From NCBI GenBank assembly GCA_022747635.1, contig JAKTNV010000004.1, positions 86,727,052 to 86,791,051 on the forward strand: DNA of 64,000 nucleotides. The letters run 5' to 3'. Numbering within the stretch: the first letter of the stretch is position 1; each line of letters begins with the position of its first letter. This document shows, piece by piece, positions 22,680-33,299 of this stretch. The notes below the pieces were generated by a model. It did not search any database. It saw only the letters and a program-made list of their open reading frames with translations, and had not been told where the DNA came from. The translations under genes were made by a program, and so were the position numbers. This DNA is from Hetaerina americana (taxonomy: Eukaryota > Arthropoda > Insecta > Odonata > Calopterygidae).

Positions 22680-24399
22680 TAAGGAACAGGAAAGCAGGGA
22701 TAGATGGGGGGGGAGAGCTGCGTTCTTGCTTGCGTCCTTGCTGATGCAGGGTTTGGGTCTCGCAGTAGCCAACATATGCACGCATTAACACAATCACGCA
22801 TTTGAAAAGGCCTTGACCCATCGGCAATTGTCACAGAAGTGGCCGAGTCCTCCTGCTTGCTCTCACGCAGAGCTCCCGTCCTCCGCGAGCGCCACTCACA
22901 TCGCAAATCGGCGCTGACCCCCGTAATCAAGTAGGTCCGTATTATACTTCCCTTCGCGGGAAGTAAAATTAAATAAAAAAAATAGAGATGCATTAAATCA
23001 CTTAAGTAGCACCAATTATTTACGATTCTTCTGCTTCTGAGTAGGCTAACACAGGTATACAGCCTCTTGATACAGGCTAATCGAAAAATAATGCGCCGGT
23101 CAGTTAAATAACCCATTTTTGCCTACGCTACGAATAAACATAATAAAGTAATTTGGGGAAAATAAAGAGGAAGTTCTGGCTATACTTTGAAGTAAATAGT
23201 CATTAGGGGCCGCCTTAATCTACAATAAAGTACGTAGAATAAATAATTTTTTGGGTATGAAAAATCATTGAGTCGGCAATATCATGTGCAGCAACAGACT
23301 AATCACGTAGGGTCAACGTCCATTCTATTGTCCAGCTGCTTGTGATCGTACGTAAAACAATTCTAAACATTTAAATTAAAGTCATGAAGATAGGAAAATA
23401 TATTAGAAAAACGCCCAGTAGTCAATACACACGAAGCTGGATTACCTACGTACTCTGTCCAAAAAGTTGTGAAATCGCAACATACTCGTAAACGGTTGAT
23501 GGAAATGAAGTACAGTAGAGATATGCCTTCCATTTCCCGGGGAATTATTTATTCTTTTTTTCAAAATTTTATCTACCAACGTTTTATTCTTTTTCATGAC
23601 AGTTATGCCATCAATGCACTGATATTTTCCAAATATTTTTACCTCCAATAATAAAAGGTCATCTATTTATCCATCCCACTCATTTGTGGCAATAATGTTC
23701 CCAATAATGTATGCCGCCGATGTCACTTCCGTTGCATTATTCAACCTGGGAGCACAAAATTAAAATAATCAATTTAAAGGGGGCATGGATTTTTATTTTA
23801 TTTGTGCACATTCGTTTTTTCATCTTTCATTTATACCGGCTCATCTACCGGCTAAAGTCAGCTCTGCTTCATAATGGGCACGTTGGGAAAAACCTGAGAT
23901 AGTAGTTTAAATAGCTGAACATCATAATAAGGTCACTACCAACAATGTCACTACCACAATAAGGTCACTACCAATGTAACAACCAATTCCAATTCTCCGA
24001 AAGGACTGAGAAAATTTGAAGTCGCGTTTTTTGTAATATCCCATTATTTTCATGGGGATATTCAGATCGCAGAAAAAAGTGATATAGGGTGCAGACGCCG
24101 ATGAGATACTATTACGGTGCACCGCTATAGAGAAAAAATAAATTGTACCTGAAGCAATTCAAGAAATCTTCTCCCTTGGGCCACAATGAGCATGTGATTG
24201 GAGTAATTTGCTGGTTGGTACGAAATGAACGAGCACCAATGCAGTAAGAAAATTATAATGGGCCTATTTGACGCTATACAATAAATATATTCTTTGAAGT
24301 GGTACAATTTGAAGCAGAGCAAGTTAGAATGACCCTCCAATAATAATACCTGTTAGATATCATAAATGTTTTTGTTACGTTACTTAGGGCTTACTGAAC
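22680..24399. other. Spacer, no gene recognised
   Basis: A GC-richer patch at 22690-22930 holds open frames on the minus strand without recognisable motifs. A short tandem motif, GGTCACTACCAA, repeats imperfectly three times at 23928-23975. Confidence 0.4.
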
Positions 24400-24404
24400 G
24401 TCCT

Positions 24405-24490
24405 CGAGTTACGATATATCGTAGTTTTAACTCTTATCGGAAGAAAAAGTAATAAATTTAAGCTAAAAATTAGGTAATACAATTATACAT
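24405..24490 (+). repeat. Dispersed repeat R1, copy a
   Basis: About 80 nt, from CGTAGTTTTAACTC to GGTAATACAATTAT, matches the reverse complement of 35408-35490 with few differences, including the shared phrase GAAAAAGTAAT and the word TTTAAGCTAAAAATTA. The family is unknown and no coding is seen. Confidence 0.7.
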
Positions 24491-24984
24491 TCCATTTTTC
24501 CAAATTGATCATTAACTTTTTCTTGGGAGGGATAACAGTAGTAAATGTAGCTCGTATACGTATACGTACATACGGAGTACATGGAGTATACTGCGTATGT
24601 ATAGCTGTCACAAAATGAGGTGGATTTGACTGCTGTAGGAGAAAATTGGAAAGAGATTGAGCTTTAGTTGGGGATTTTTTATGTAGATAAAATGGAGCAG
24701 GTGTTGAAAAGGGTGAAGGAATTGAAATATGGAGCACTGAAATAGGCTAAGGAATTTCAATTTCAGTTACGAAAAAACAATCGCCGGATAAAAACCAATA
24801 TATTTCTCTGGCATATGGTGATTAGGAGAATGATGACTAGTAAATAAATAATGAAATTATTCCTCTCTGTCTCAAAAAGAGATTGACTACCGACCGGTTT
24901 TAACAGGATAGTCTCCATCGCACTCAATCCTAAGCATATTATTTCACTAGCTTGTAACTTCCGTCGTTTCTTATCTCAACAAAC

Positions 24985-25330
24985 ATTCAAAATACTCCTT
25001 CCTCTTCCTCTCTTTCCTTCAAATTTTCTCTCTCATGATTGTCCTCAGCAAGCAATTTTGGTCTAATATACCAGTCTACTATCTCGTATATTAGACCGAA
25101 TGCTATAAGCTCCAAATAAGATGTCTTTCCCTTTTTGATTTCTCTCAGCAGTGTACTTCCCTCTCCTATTCTCAACATCACTTCATCATTTATCTGTCCA
25201 ATTTTTCTAAAGTATTCTTCTCCACAACCACGTTTTTAAACTTTTAAGTTCTTATCTTTCTTCCAACCGTCCAAATTTTGCTGCTGTAATACACCACATC
25301 ATAGGCTAAATATTAACCAAATCTAATTGT
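24985..25330 (-). mobile_element. LINE relic, minus strand
   Basis: Minus-strand translation in broken frames gives AAKFGRLEERKNLKVLKTWL, WRRIL, then VMLRIGEGSTLLREIKKGKT, and LLRTIM-like text. This is the C-terminal zone of the LINE lineage seen at 15.8, 38.7 and 61 kb. Stops are frequent. A hairpin, GGTCTAATATA/TATATTAGACC, lies inside it at about 25051-25090. Confidence 0.65.
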
Positions 25331-25424
25331 TGTCAAAAGTCCTAAAGACTTTATTCTAATATTCCCATAACTAACCGATAAAAGATCTCATTACTTTGTA
25401 TACATATTTTTCACTGCTGAATGA

Positions 25425-25460
25425 GTAGAGCTGCAGCAAACCAATTTTCTTCGGATAGCT
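25425..25460 (+). repeat. LINE-I 3'-end fragment
   Basis: GAGCTGCAGCAAACCAATTT matches the 3' terminal phrase of LINE-I at about 17018-17040. Only a few tens of bases are left. Confidence 0.4.
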
Positions 25461-27100
25461 AACTAACAAAATGTATGATTGTGCTATAATTTTACAAAAT
25501 ATTTGTAAGTCATTTGTTTATTGCCTTATGCAAAAAAATATCCGGGTGACCGAGTAGAGACTCACCCCTCGTATTTTCCTTATTTCCTTCTCCGTTGACA
25601 TGTCGTTTGAGAGACTGAGAGAAGGAAAACGTTCCCACGGCGACTGACTTCGACGTGCATTTCAAATCAAACGTATACTTTTTTCCCTCAGGTCAAGATG
25701 CGAATAGATTTTCCCGGTGGTGGGAAAATCGGTCATTTTTTGCGCCCCGCAATCGTGGGACACGTTTCCGATGCGAATGGTACAAACATTTCAGACGTGG
25801 GACACTGACTGCTGGGATTTCATTAAACCCGCTCCTAATGTGGGCACTGAAGAACACAATGCTGCGGTCTGAAACCAGTGCATTTAAATGATATTGGTTT
25901 CATGGTGGTCGCAAAAGGACAACAGTAAGATCCAATTCCCATGAAACACCATAGTATGTAACGCTAACAATGTTGACGTGTCGGATATAAGTATTCTAAA
26001 TATTATCCCAGATGAAATACAGAAACCTTATCTCGGGTAAGATTATATTTTGGAAGACGACACATCCGTTAGGATGGTTTAATAAATGCAAAAGTTTAAC
26101 ATTTTATGGTAAAAATCAAGAATGATTGTGCTCCATCTTATGTCACCTAGTAGTACTGAACGAAGAATGGGGGCAAAAAAGAAGCAGGTGAGGTAGAAGG
26201 GGAAAAAGGACAGGCATGTTGGACGGTATGGAGAGTAGGTGACTGTTGGAAGGTAACACGCATGCGAAATTGAAGAAAGAATAATCGTAGAGTGAGGTAA
26301 GGTTGTTTTAGGGCGAGGCTAAATATATTTAGTAAGAATGTCAATTTTTTGCCCATCCTAAACCTAGCTTAAACGGTAGACTACTGAATAATATTAATGA
26401 TGCTTGTGGCCGGCGCGAGAAAAATCATGTGGGTTTCCTGTATTAAGATTCACTTCTCTCCGTGGTCTCCCACGCCCAGCCATGAGTTCCAGAAGACCAT
26501 AGGAAAACGTGATACGCAGTGACTCAAAGCAACAGTTCAAAGACAATTTTTAATCATGCCCGTTGTTAACACCCAATAGCAGCGCATTTTAGGCAAAGAA
26601 TGGACAGGACACGGGCATGTTATACGATAAATGAACATCACACAACCTTATGTATAACAAGGGACGCATTGAAATAATTCTATTGATTATTTAGAGCTTT
26701 TATTATTAGTCTGTGGTTACCTTTTTCTCGTACTTGCATTATTTTTGCCATTTAAGCAAATTCTTTATTGAAACCCTTTGTTATCGCATACCGCTGTCGA
26801 AAGCCAAAACTCAAATGCTTCTTTGAATAACCCCCACAAAAATTCTGAGGGCATACTGATTAGTCTTCGAAGTCCGATAAAATCGCTCCATATTTGGAAG
26901 TGACCAAACAATTTTTAATGAAATCGAGAGGATCTTTCTATTTCAGAAGCCCACCCGTGCGAAACGAGATTGTAAAAAATATCCATCAAATTTGGGGATA
27001 ATGAACTGGAAATGTCAGGAAACTAATAAAATTCCTTACTTTGAAGCCGACAGCTTAACAGTTACTCTTCAATTATCTTGCATTTTTGGTATCAAGTTTA
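25461..27100. other. Spacer, nothing recognised
   Basis: No protein family, RNA or repeat was recognised. A possible donor (CTCGG|GTAAGA) near 26036 lacks a convincing exon. Confidence 0.4.
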
Positions 27101-27108
27101 TTCAGTCC

Positions 27109-28022
27109 TTATCTACATTCTACAAACGAACAGTGGGAGCAATCCTTTAGAAAACTTCTAATTTGACGAAAAACAATTGAATATGAAACTCGAACCAAAA
27201 TTTTATGAACCATTATTTTTGCTATGGCAAAGACACTTGTGGGTGGGCGTGCATTGTCTTGATTATAGATGACTTTCTTCCCGGTCAAACCTTGCATTTT
27301 TTTGTATATCTTTTGTTGTAGTTGGTCCAGGAGGTTAGCGCAGTATTTTGTAGTAATTTTTGGACCGGTGGGAAGATAATCTATCAGCAGAATCCCTTTC
27401 GCATCCCAAAAAATTAAAGCCATCACCTTTCCAGTCGACTCTATTATCTTTCCTTTGTTCGGTAGTGGTGAATCTACGTGTTTCCACTGCTTTGACTGCT
27501 GTTTTGTCTCTGAGATATAGTAGTGGACCCAAGTTTAATCTGTGGTTACAAACCGGCGCAGAAAGTCTCGTTGGTTGCTCTTATAACATGTCAAACATTG
27601 TTCGGAAATTTTCACTCTGATGCGTTTATAATCCTGCGTCAAGAGTCGCAGTACCCATCTAGCAGATCATTTTCTCATATCCATTTCCACTAATAAAATT
27701 TCATATGTCCGTTCAGATAACATCTTTGAGCTCCAGGGATGTCTCGCACTTTAGGTCGGCGGTCCTCCATGACCATTTTATGCACTTTTATAATAATTTC
27801 TGGGGAAGTGGCACATTTTGACCGACCACTACTGCGGATTATCATCTAAGCTGTCTCGATCGAACTTAAATTCGTTTGTCCACTTGGCAACAGTTGAATA
27901 TGAAGGAACAGAGTCCCGCAGAGTGTTCTGAAAGTCGGCATGAATTTCCTTATTCATGATCATGATTTCATACCTTACTTTACAGAGTATTTAATAACGA
28001 CTCGAATCTCAATTTTTTCCAT
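27109..28022 (-). pseudogene. Mariner transposase pseudogene (mariner-2)
   Basis: The start codon is at 28020-28022 (MEKIEI...). The N-terminal helix-turn-helix part runs to about 27560 in broken frames. It includes DSVPSYSTVAKWTNEFK. The first catalytic Asp sits in VTTD followed directly by TAA, where mariners normally have DETW. Next come TWVHYYISETKQQSKQW, ALIFWDAKGILLIDYL, and the second Asp in NQDNA. The third catalytic Asp of the D,D34D triad is not recognisable. The reading frame shifts several times. Terminal repeats were not found. It is inactive. Confidence 0.85.
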
Positions 28023-28429
28023 CGTCACAAATCACTACACGGGACCAACAACAGAGTGGTGGTAACACCGCAAATATCTTCCCAGAACACTGACGCGTTA
28101 GATGCTTACTCATAGAGGATTGCCTATTACTAGGCGGGAAACTCGTGTTGCTGATATCTAGTGTTTATTCCGAGAAAATTTCTAACGTCTATTTATCAAA
28201 ACTAAAATTTATTTTAAATCATCCATCTAAAATATTAACTTACTAATTTGCTGGAATTGCAATTTCAATTAATATTAGTCCCAAAAAATAATTTCTGATA
28301 AGAGTGTATGATGATGAGGCCAAATCCAGAACCAAAACAATTAAAAAACATGTCTGATTGTCAATAATAGAGTTCAAATGTTATGGGGACATTTTTATTT
28401 CATATCCCATCAGCTATTAAAAAAGGGTA

Positions 28430-28860
28430 GGAAAAATGTACGCAAGGACATATTGAGAGGCAATGGACTTATGGAGACTGTGGTTGAGGGTGTTACCTTA
28501 GGTAAATATGTTAGAGAAAAAGAAGCGAAAACTTTAAAATAGAGCGTAGCGTATTATATAACTCTGGAACTTGGTCGTTGAGGTCAGAGGATAAGCATGG
28601 ATAGCAGGCTTTCCAGATGCCGATGTGGAGATGAACGGAGATAATAAAATGGAAAGGAGAGCATGCAAAGACGTTCTAGGCATGGTATGGAAGGAAAACG
28701 GATGCTGGGAAATATTGAAAGACGTCAGGATCAGCGGATTCAATAGATAATGAGATGCTGAAGAAAGTGATAGAGGGTAAAATGTTGGGAAAGCAAGGGA
28801 AATGGAGTTAAAGAATAGAAATTTTTTACAGAATAAAGGGAAATAGTAGAAAACATTCAA
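28430..28860 (+). mobile_element. LINE relic
   Basis: Broken-frame translation gives VRKDILRGNGLMETVVEGVT, followed by a second block similar to the tryptophan-rich C-terminal region (WRR-like, IIKWK, then LKKVIEGKMLGKQGK). The order suggests two overlapping or rearranged copies of the LINE C-terminus. It is dead. Confidence 0.55.
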
Positions 28861-28869
28861 AGCCAAAGA

Positions 28870-29640
28870 CCGTGTTATTGTAAAATGAACTCGCTCAAAA
28901 GGTAATTAACAGAAACCATTTGGAATTTAACCCTTCGACAGGAATCAGGATCGATAAGTTCATTTTAAAGATTTTTTCCTTCCGAATCAACGGAAAGGAG
29001 GAGAGGTTATTTTTTTTAAACTCTGTATTCAATTCGCTGTCTTTTTCCAAGTGTCGCGCACATGAATGAGGTCGGATGGTAAAGACATCTTCCGAAGGAG
29101 AAGCCGCGGGATAAGAGTTTAAAAAGGAAGGAAGAAAGGTCATCTCGAACATTGATGGAAGGGGTGAAACAGCGGCCACGTACTCATTCCCTCGTACCAT
29201 AAAAAAATCCCGCGAAATTATTTTGCTTTTTTATTCCCCAAGGACAACCACTCCGAGTATTGCAAACTCCATTCCCCCTTAATTGCCTCGCGACCACTTA
29301 GGAAGGGGGATTTGGGAAAATATTTTCAAGAATTTTACACGGGATGAATTCTATCTTGCATGAGGAAAAAAAATAATCGTTACATCACTGCAATGTTGAA
29401 GAGGAATGAACCACACCAGGGCTCACAATCACAGGTAAAACTGACTATTTATACAAATGAAGAACTAACAAGGACTTACGTACGGTTTTCTTCGAATAAA
29501 AATACATCAAAAAAACAACTAGATTGAAAAGAGGAAAATGGACCATTTTAGAGACGGGGTGCACAATCACTCTGGTCTTTTATTTCTCATCAACCGTCGT
29601 TTTTTAGGTCAAGAAAACCTCAGTTTTTCTGTTCTTCTGA
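28870..29640. other. Spacer, no gene recognised
   Basis: Nothing recognised on either strand; open frames are short. Confidence 0.4.
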
Positions 29641-29641
29641 T

Positions 29642-29719
29642 ACTCATCTACATCCAATAATTAGCACCGCAAGGCACTGCAAGGGTGCGTGGCATGGAGT
29701 GTTAGGTCAACACCAATGA
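29642..29719 (-). mobile_element. CR1/L2-like LINE 3'-end fragment, diverged
   Basis: On the minus strand it reads GTTGACCTAACACTCCATGC, then CCCTTGCAGTGCCTTGCGGT, then GATGTAGATG. This is a diverged version of the last about 75 nt of the family ending at 4247 and 22679. No coding part remains. Confidence 0.6.
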
Positions 29720-31240
29720 AAATATAATGGAAGAAGTTAGTACAGGAGAGATGTCAACTACGCGTAGGACAACTATCGATCTTGTTGTCTATCGATCTTT
29801 TTGCTACAGTCAAATTATGGAAAGGAATTACGAAGGCTGGAATCTCTTGGCAATTATACCTGCTTTTGCATATTTTTCCGATCTGGAAAATGTCGATATA
29901 AAATGGTCAATATTTTTGTGAAGATTTTGCTCTATATGAACAATATGGCTCTTAAAACTCGACATACCCGGAAGAAGACAGGAAAAGAGGGTGGTTGAAA
30001 TATTGAAAGGTTGTGGCAAATTGAGGGCTTTGAAAGAACGGATAATATAGGGTTGATGGGGGAGATGGAGGAAGAGAATAAGCTTATTAAGTGTGTGTTG
30101 GATTGAGAATACGACAAAATGAAGACGGAAATAATAGAGAGCAAACGAAAGGAAGTCTGCACGATACGTACAAAATGAAATTGATTTGGACAGCAATTCA
30201 ACAAACAGTTGCATTTCATACCAGAGGATAACAGATGGCGAAAGGTTTGGAAAATGTCGATCGATTAATATTAATATTGAATTTTATTTAAGATAATACG
30301 ATACTTTCGCTTAAAATGTTGGCAAAAAAATAAATATAATGGAGAAAATATATATGGAATCGAAGATTCCATATATATCTTCTTCACGTCAATATGAATC
30401 CTCGGCGATACGGCGATAATGTGAGAGATTCCTGTAGGAATCGGCGGTGACAAAATACACTTCGACAGATGGAATTCTCTGGAGTTTCCAAAGCGGTGCA
30501 TATCTCGAAACATGGACTACAAACAGTTGTACTAATTTTGAAGGTCCCTCCATTCCTTTTGAAAATTACAACCAAATAATCCCGCCAAAAAATGGTATCT
30601 TTTTAAGCAGGTAATTAAGTGAAGAGACGTATTTTTGTGCTGGCATTTTACCCTCGGAAATCAAGGACAGCTTTCGGAGGTTTCCGCGGAAACTTGAGAT
30701 AGCAAATGTTCGAGGAATACTGTCGGGCGTTTTCATCGACTTATTAATGGTGTCGTTTTTCATTAAATTCCCTATGTTTGCAGTACTGAGTACCCTCTAC
30801 CAAAGGGTGAATATGAAACAGGGTCTAACCGTGTCACTTTTCATAGAAGTTGACGTCGAAAAAAAACAAGATTTTATACATGTTCTTGTGACAGAGGAAG
30901 ACTACCATCAGGTTGGATCAATGGTGAAGAAAAACATACATGTCGTTCTCGTGGAAAATTGATATCATGTCCGCAATTATACAATGGCATTGGTAGTGTT
31001 AACCTAATATAACCTCTCCGCTTTTTTTAAATGGTGTTAAAAAAATTAGAGGAAAACAACCTAAGTCTCATAGATTTGTTAATTGAGACCTCAGAACTAG
31101 TCCAAAATAAGATTAGGTGCCCTCTTCAAAAATTAATGAGAAGCTAATGGCGATTAAAAACAGTATATTTACGTCATATCTGTTCACAAGCCACGCGTGA
31201 ATGGGAGTCATAATACTTTTCGTCACTCTCTATCAATTTA
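29720..31240. other. Spacer with a small hairpin and an unrecognised frame
   Basis: A 14-bp perfect hairpin with a GAA loop is at 30348-30378 (ATATATATGGAATC arms). A 71-codon frame at 30747-30962 (+) has protein-like composition (for example EVDVEKKQDFIHVLVTEEDY) but matches no family I know. Text at 29980-30180 faintly resembles LINE debris. Confidence 0.35.
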
Positions 31241-31244
31241 TGGG

Positions 31245-31500
31245 CTAAAGTGTCTCATTCGCTCGAGTGTTTTAGAGCCAGTCTCCTTAATGTTGGTATT
31301 CGAAACGTTGCAAAAATGTCACCATATTTTCTGCCATATCATTCTTTCGTTTAATTGAATTATTACGTGTTTTAGTAACTCATTATTAATGCATGAACTA
31401 AGGTGTCTCATTGACTCGTTTATTCGCGAGCCAATCTTCATAATGTTGGGATATGAAGTGTTGCAAAAATGTCACCATGTTTTCTCTCATGCCATTCTCT
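31245..31500 (+). repeat. Diverged tandem duplication, about 153-bp period
   Basis: The unit starting near 31245 (AGTGTCTCATTCGCTCG, then AATGTTGGTATTCGAA, then GTTGCAAAAATGTCACCAT) recurs from about 31398 (GGTGTCTCATTGACTCG, AATGTTGGGATATGAA, GTTGCAAAAATGTCACCAT). The copies differ at roughly one base in six by eye. No coding function is seen. Confidence 0.75.
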
Positions 31501-31641
31501 TATTAAAATTAATAACTACGTTAGCGCTTTAGTTCTCAATGTTTCTGTCCTTGCTTGAAGAAGTACTTCTTGCTGCTCCAAGTAATTTAACCTTGCTCAC
31601 TCCTTCAGGAGTTTTTCTGCAAGGTCTCTGGACCGACTTTT

Positions 31642-31649
31642 TGACGTCA
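31642..31649. promoter_or_regulatory. Palindromic CRE (TGACGTCA), site 1
   Basis: Perfect 8-bp cAMP-response element, the binding site of CREB/ATF bZIP dimers. It is followed by CAACC, wording that recurs at site 2. No gene start is placed beside it. Confidence 0.4.
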
Positions 31650-31703
31650 CAACCTCGATATTTCTCGGTTATTGTGCATATAATTCAGCATTCATCGGGG
31701 CCG

Positions 31704-31711
31704 TGACGTCA
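31704..31711. promoter_or_regulatory. Palindromic CRE (TGACGTCA), site 2
   Basis: Second perfect CRE 62 bp from the first, in the related context TGACGTCACTACC versus TGACGTCACAACC. A pair this close is more suggestive than a single site, but the target gene is unknown. Confidence 0.4.
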
Positions 31712-31869
31712 CTACCGAGGCTGCACGATTTCCAGTTCTTTCCAAACCCGGTTTTTTGACCCCGAGCAGATGGTGACGCAGTTAGAAATATACGAGCATC
31801 CATATCCTCGAATGAAATGGAAAGGATTCGAACCGTTTTCAGGACATCCATCCGCCGTCGGAAGAGGCA

Positions 31870-31960
31870 CACGTAGTTTCAGCGACTAAAACCTTCAGCG
31901 ACAAATAGGAGGCTCCAGGGTTGAAATCCTTGGCGACGGCGTGTGACGACGACTGAGGAC
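31870..31960 (+). repeat. Possible tRNA-like SINE relic
   Basis: GGAGGCTCCAGGGTTGAAATCC (B-box-like) lies about 40 nt after a weak A-box-like stretch. There is no cloverleaf and no matching copy in the window, so this is tentative. Confidence 0.2.
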
Positions 31961-32162
31961 AACCCCAACTGTACGCTGTCTTCTCAACAGATCGTTTCTG
32001 GGAACCGCAGGTCGGGACAGAATAAATAATTAGAATCCAGACCATCAATACACGAATTTCAAATGCCAGCTATGAAGGCCTTAGTGCGGAATGAGCGGGC
32101 AAGCCTTCATAGTGACTGTTTCGACCCGGATATTCTCAGAATCCGATGTACTCCATGTCAAT

Positions 32163-32540
32163 AATTATCGCCAAATAAACGATTTTGTCAAATTACTTGA
32201 TCAGGAATATGTTGATGATATGGAATATTTATTCGATATAACGGAATGGATGATAAGATCGATATGACGATGTTGACGATATGTATGCAATATGGTCGAA
32301 ATTACTCAATGTACCCGATGTAGTATATTTACCTTGACCATTTACTATCCCGATACATTCAATATTATTTTATTTTTCCAATTAGGCCTGGTTTAATTTA
32401 AGTAATCGATAAGGTCGATATTATTCATTATATCCTATGTGGTATATGTGGCTCGATACATCCGAGATTGTTGAACTACTCGATATGTTCGAAAAATCGA
32501 CATTTATCGATATTGTTGACATGGTTGAAATTTCTCTGTT
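32163..32540. repeat. Irregular CGATAT-rich tract
   Basis: Words such as TCGATAT, GATATGT, TATCGAT and GATAAGATCGAT recur without fixed period across about 380 bp. Related wording resumes at 33350-33450 beyond a SINE relic, and again at 35265-35350. This may be a decayed satellite or a cluster of TATCGATA-like protein sites. Confidence 0.45.
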
Positions 32541-32636
32541 ACCTGAAAATTAGCGTCATGTCAGTGTATCGTCGCCAATTCGATGTGCGTTTTACTCACA
32601 TATTATCGTCGATAAATGTGTATTGTATATATACAG

Positions 32637-32668
32637 TTATGGACAATGAATGTCGCAGACCCTTCCAG
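32637..32668 (+). other. Possible short initial exon
   Basis: ATATACAG precedes TTATGGACAATGAATG, which reads MDNECRRPFQ and ends in a perfect donor, CCAG|GTAAGC. Only the donor is strong. The GC-richer 250 bp downstream shows no continuation. Confidence 0.15.
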
Positions 32669-32989
32669 GTAAGCCCTTCACACGCCTTTCCCAACGACCT
32701 TCGAAATGCAGACTTTGGCATTTCGATTCGCAGCAGAGGGGCGGGTCGGTCTGGGGCGAAGTGAAAATCAGCGCGGCCGTTCCTACCTTTAGGCTCTGGG
32801 AACAGGCTATATCTGAGATAAGCTTTCCTTGTATGGTCGTTTAATTCCGATCGAAACCGAGGGGTAGCAAATCGAAGGGAAATTACGTGTATTTCGACCA
32901 GGAAAGAATGCCCTTGCATCCCAACCCCGGGATACCTTGGCAGATAACAATTCCATTTTCATTAAATTGAGTACCAGACTGACTTCCCA

Positions 32990-33290
32990 TTCCGAAAGTC
33001 AGTGTTCGGATCCCGGATATGACAGAAAATTCTAGAGTATTACCGATCCATACTTGGGGTGCTACATGAAGAGGACTTCAAGTGGGGTACGCCGCGCGTC
33101 GGATGGGACGTTAAACTGTGTGACCCCCTTGGCGTCTGTTGTTTAGAGTAGGCTAAGGCCGATGCCGGGTTCCTCTCCATCTTCATTTCCCATTCCCTGA
33201 ACATTCAATCTCAACCAAATTACCCACCTATCCCCATTGGTGCAAAAGCTGTCGATCTCCTCACACAATAGCTAAGTAATACTAATTGAG
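32990..33290 (+). mobile_element. SINE-1 copy c, degraded
   Basis: Old copy of the main SINE. The head is reduced to GTTCGGATCCCGG. The body keeps CGTCGGATGGGACGTTAAAC, CCCCTTGGCGTCTG and GATGCCGGGTTCCTCTCCA, with small indels and an insertion in the 3' half. No target duplication is visible. Confidence 0.8.
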
Positions 33291-33299
33291 TACCACTCA

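Noticed and set aside
29727..30219. Overlapping frames on both strands
   Set aside because: Faint likeness to LINE debris only; too weak to annotate as an element.
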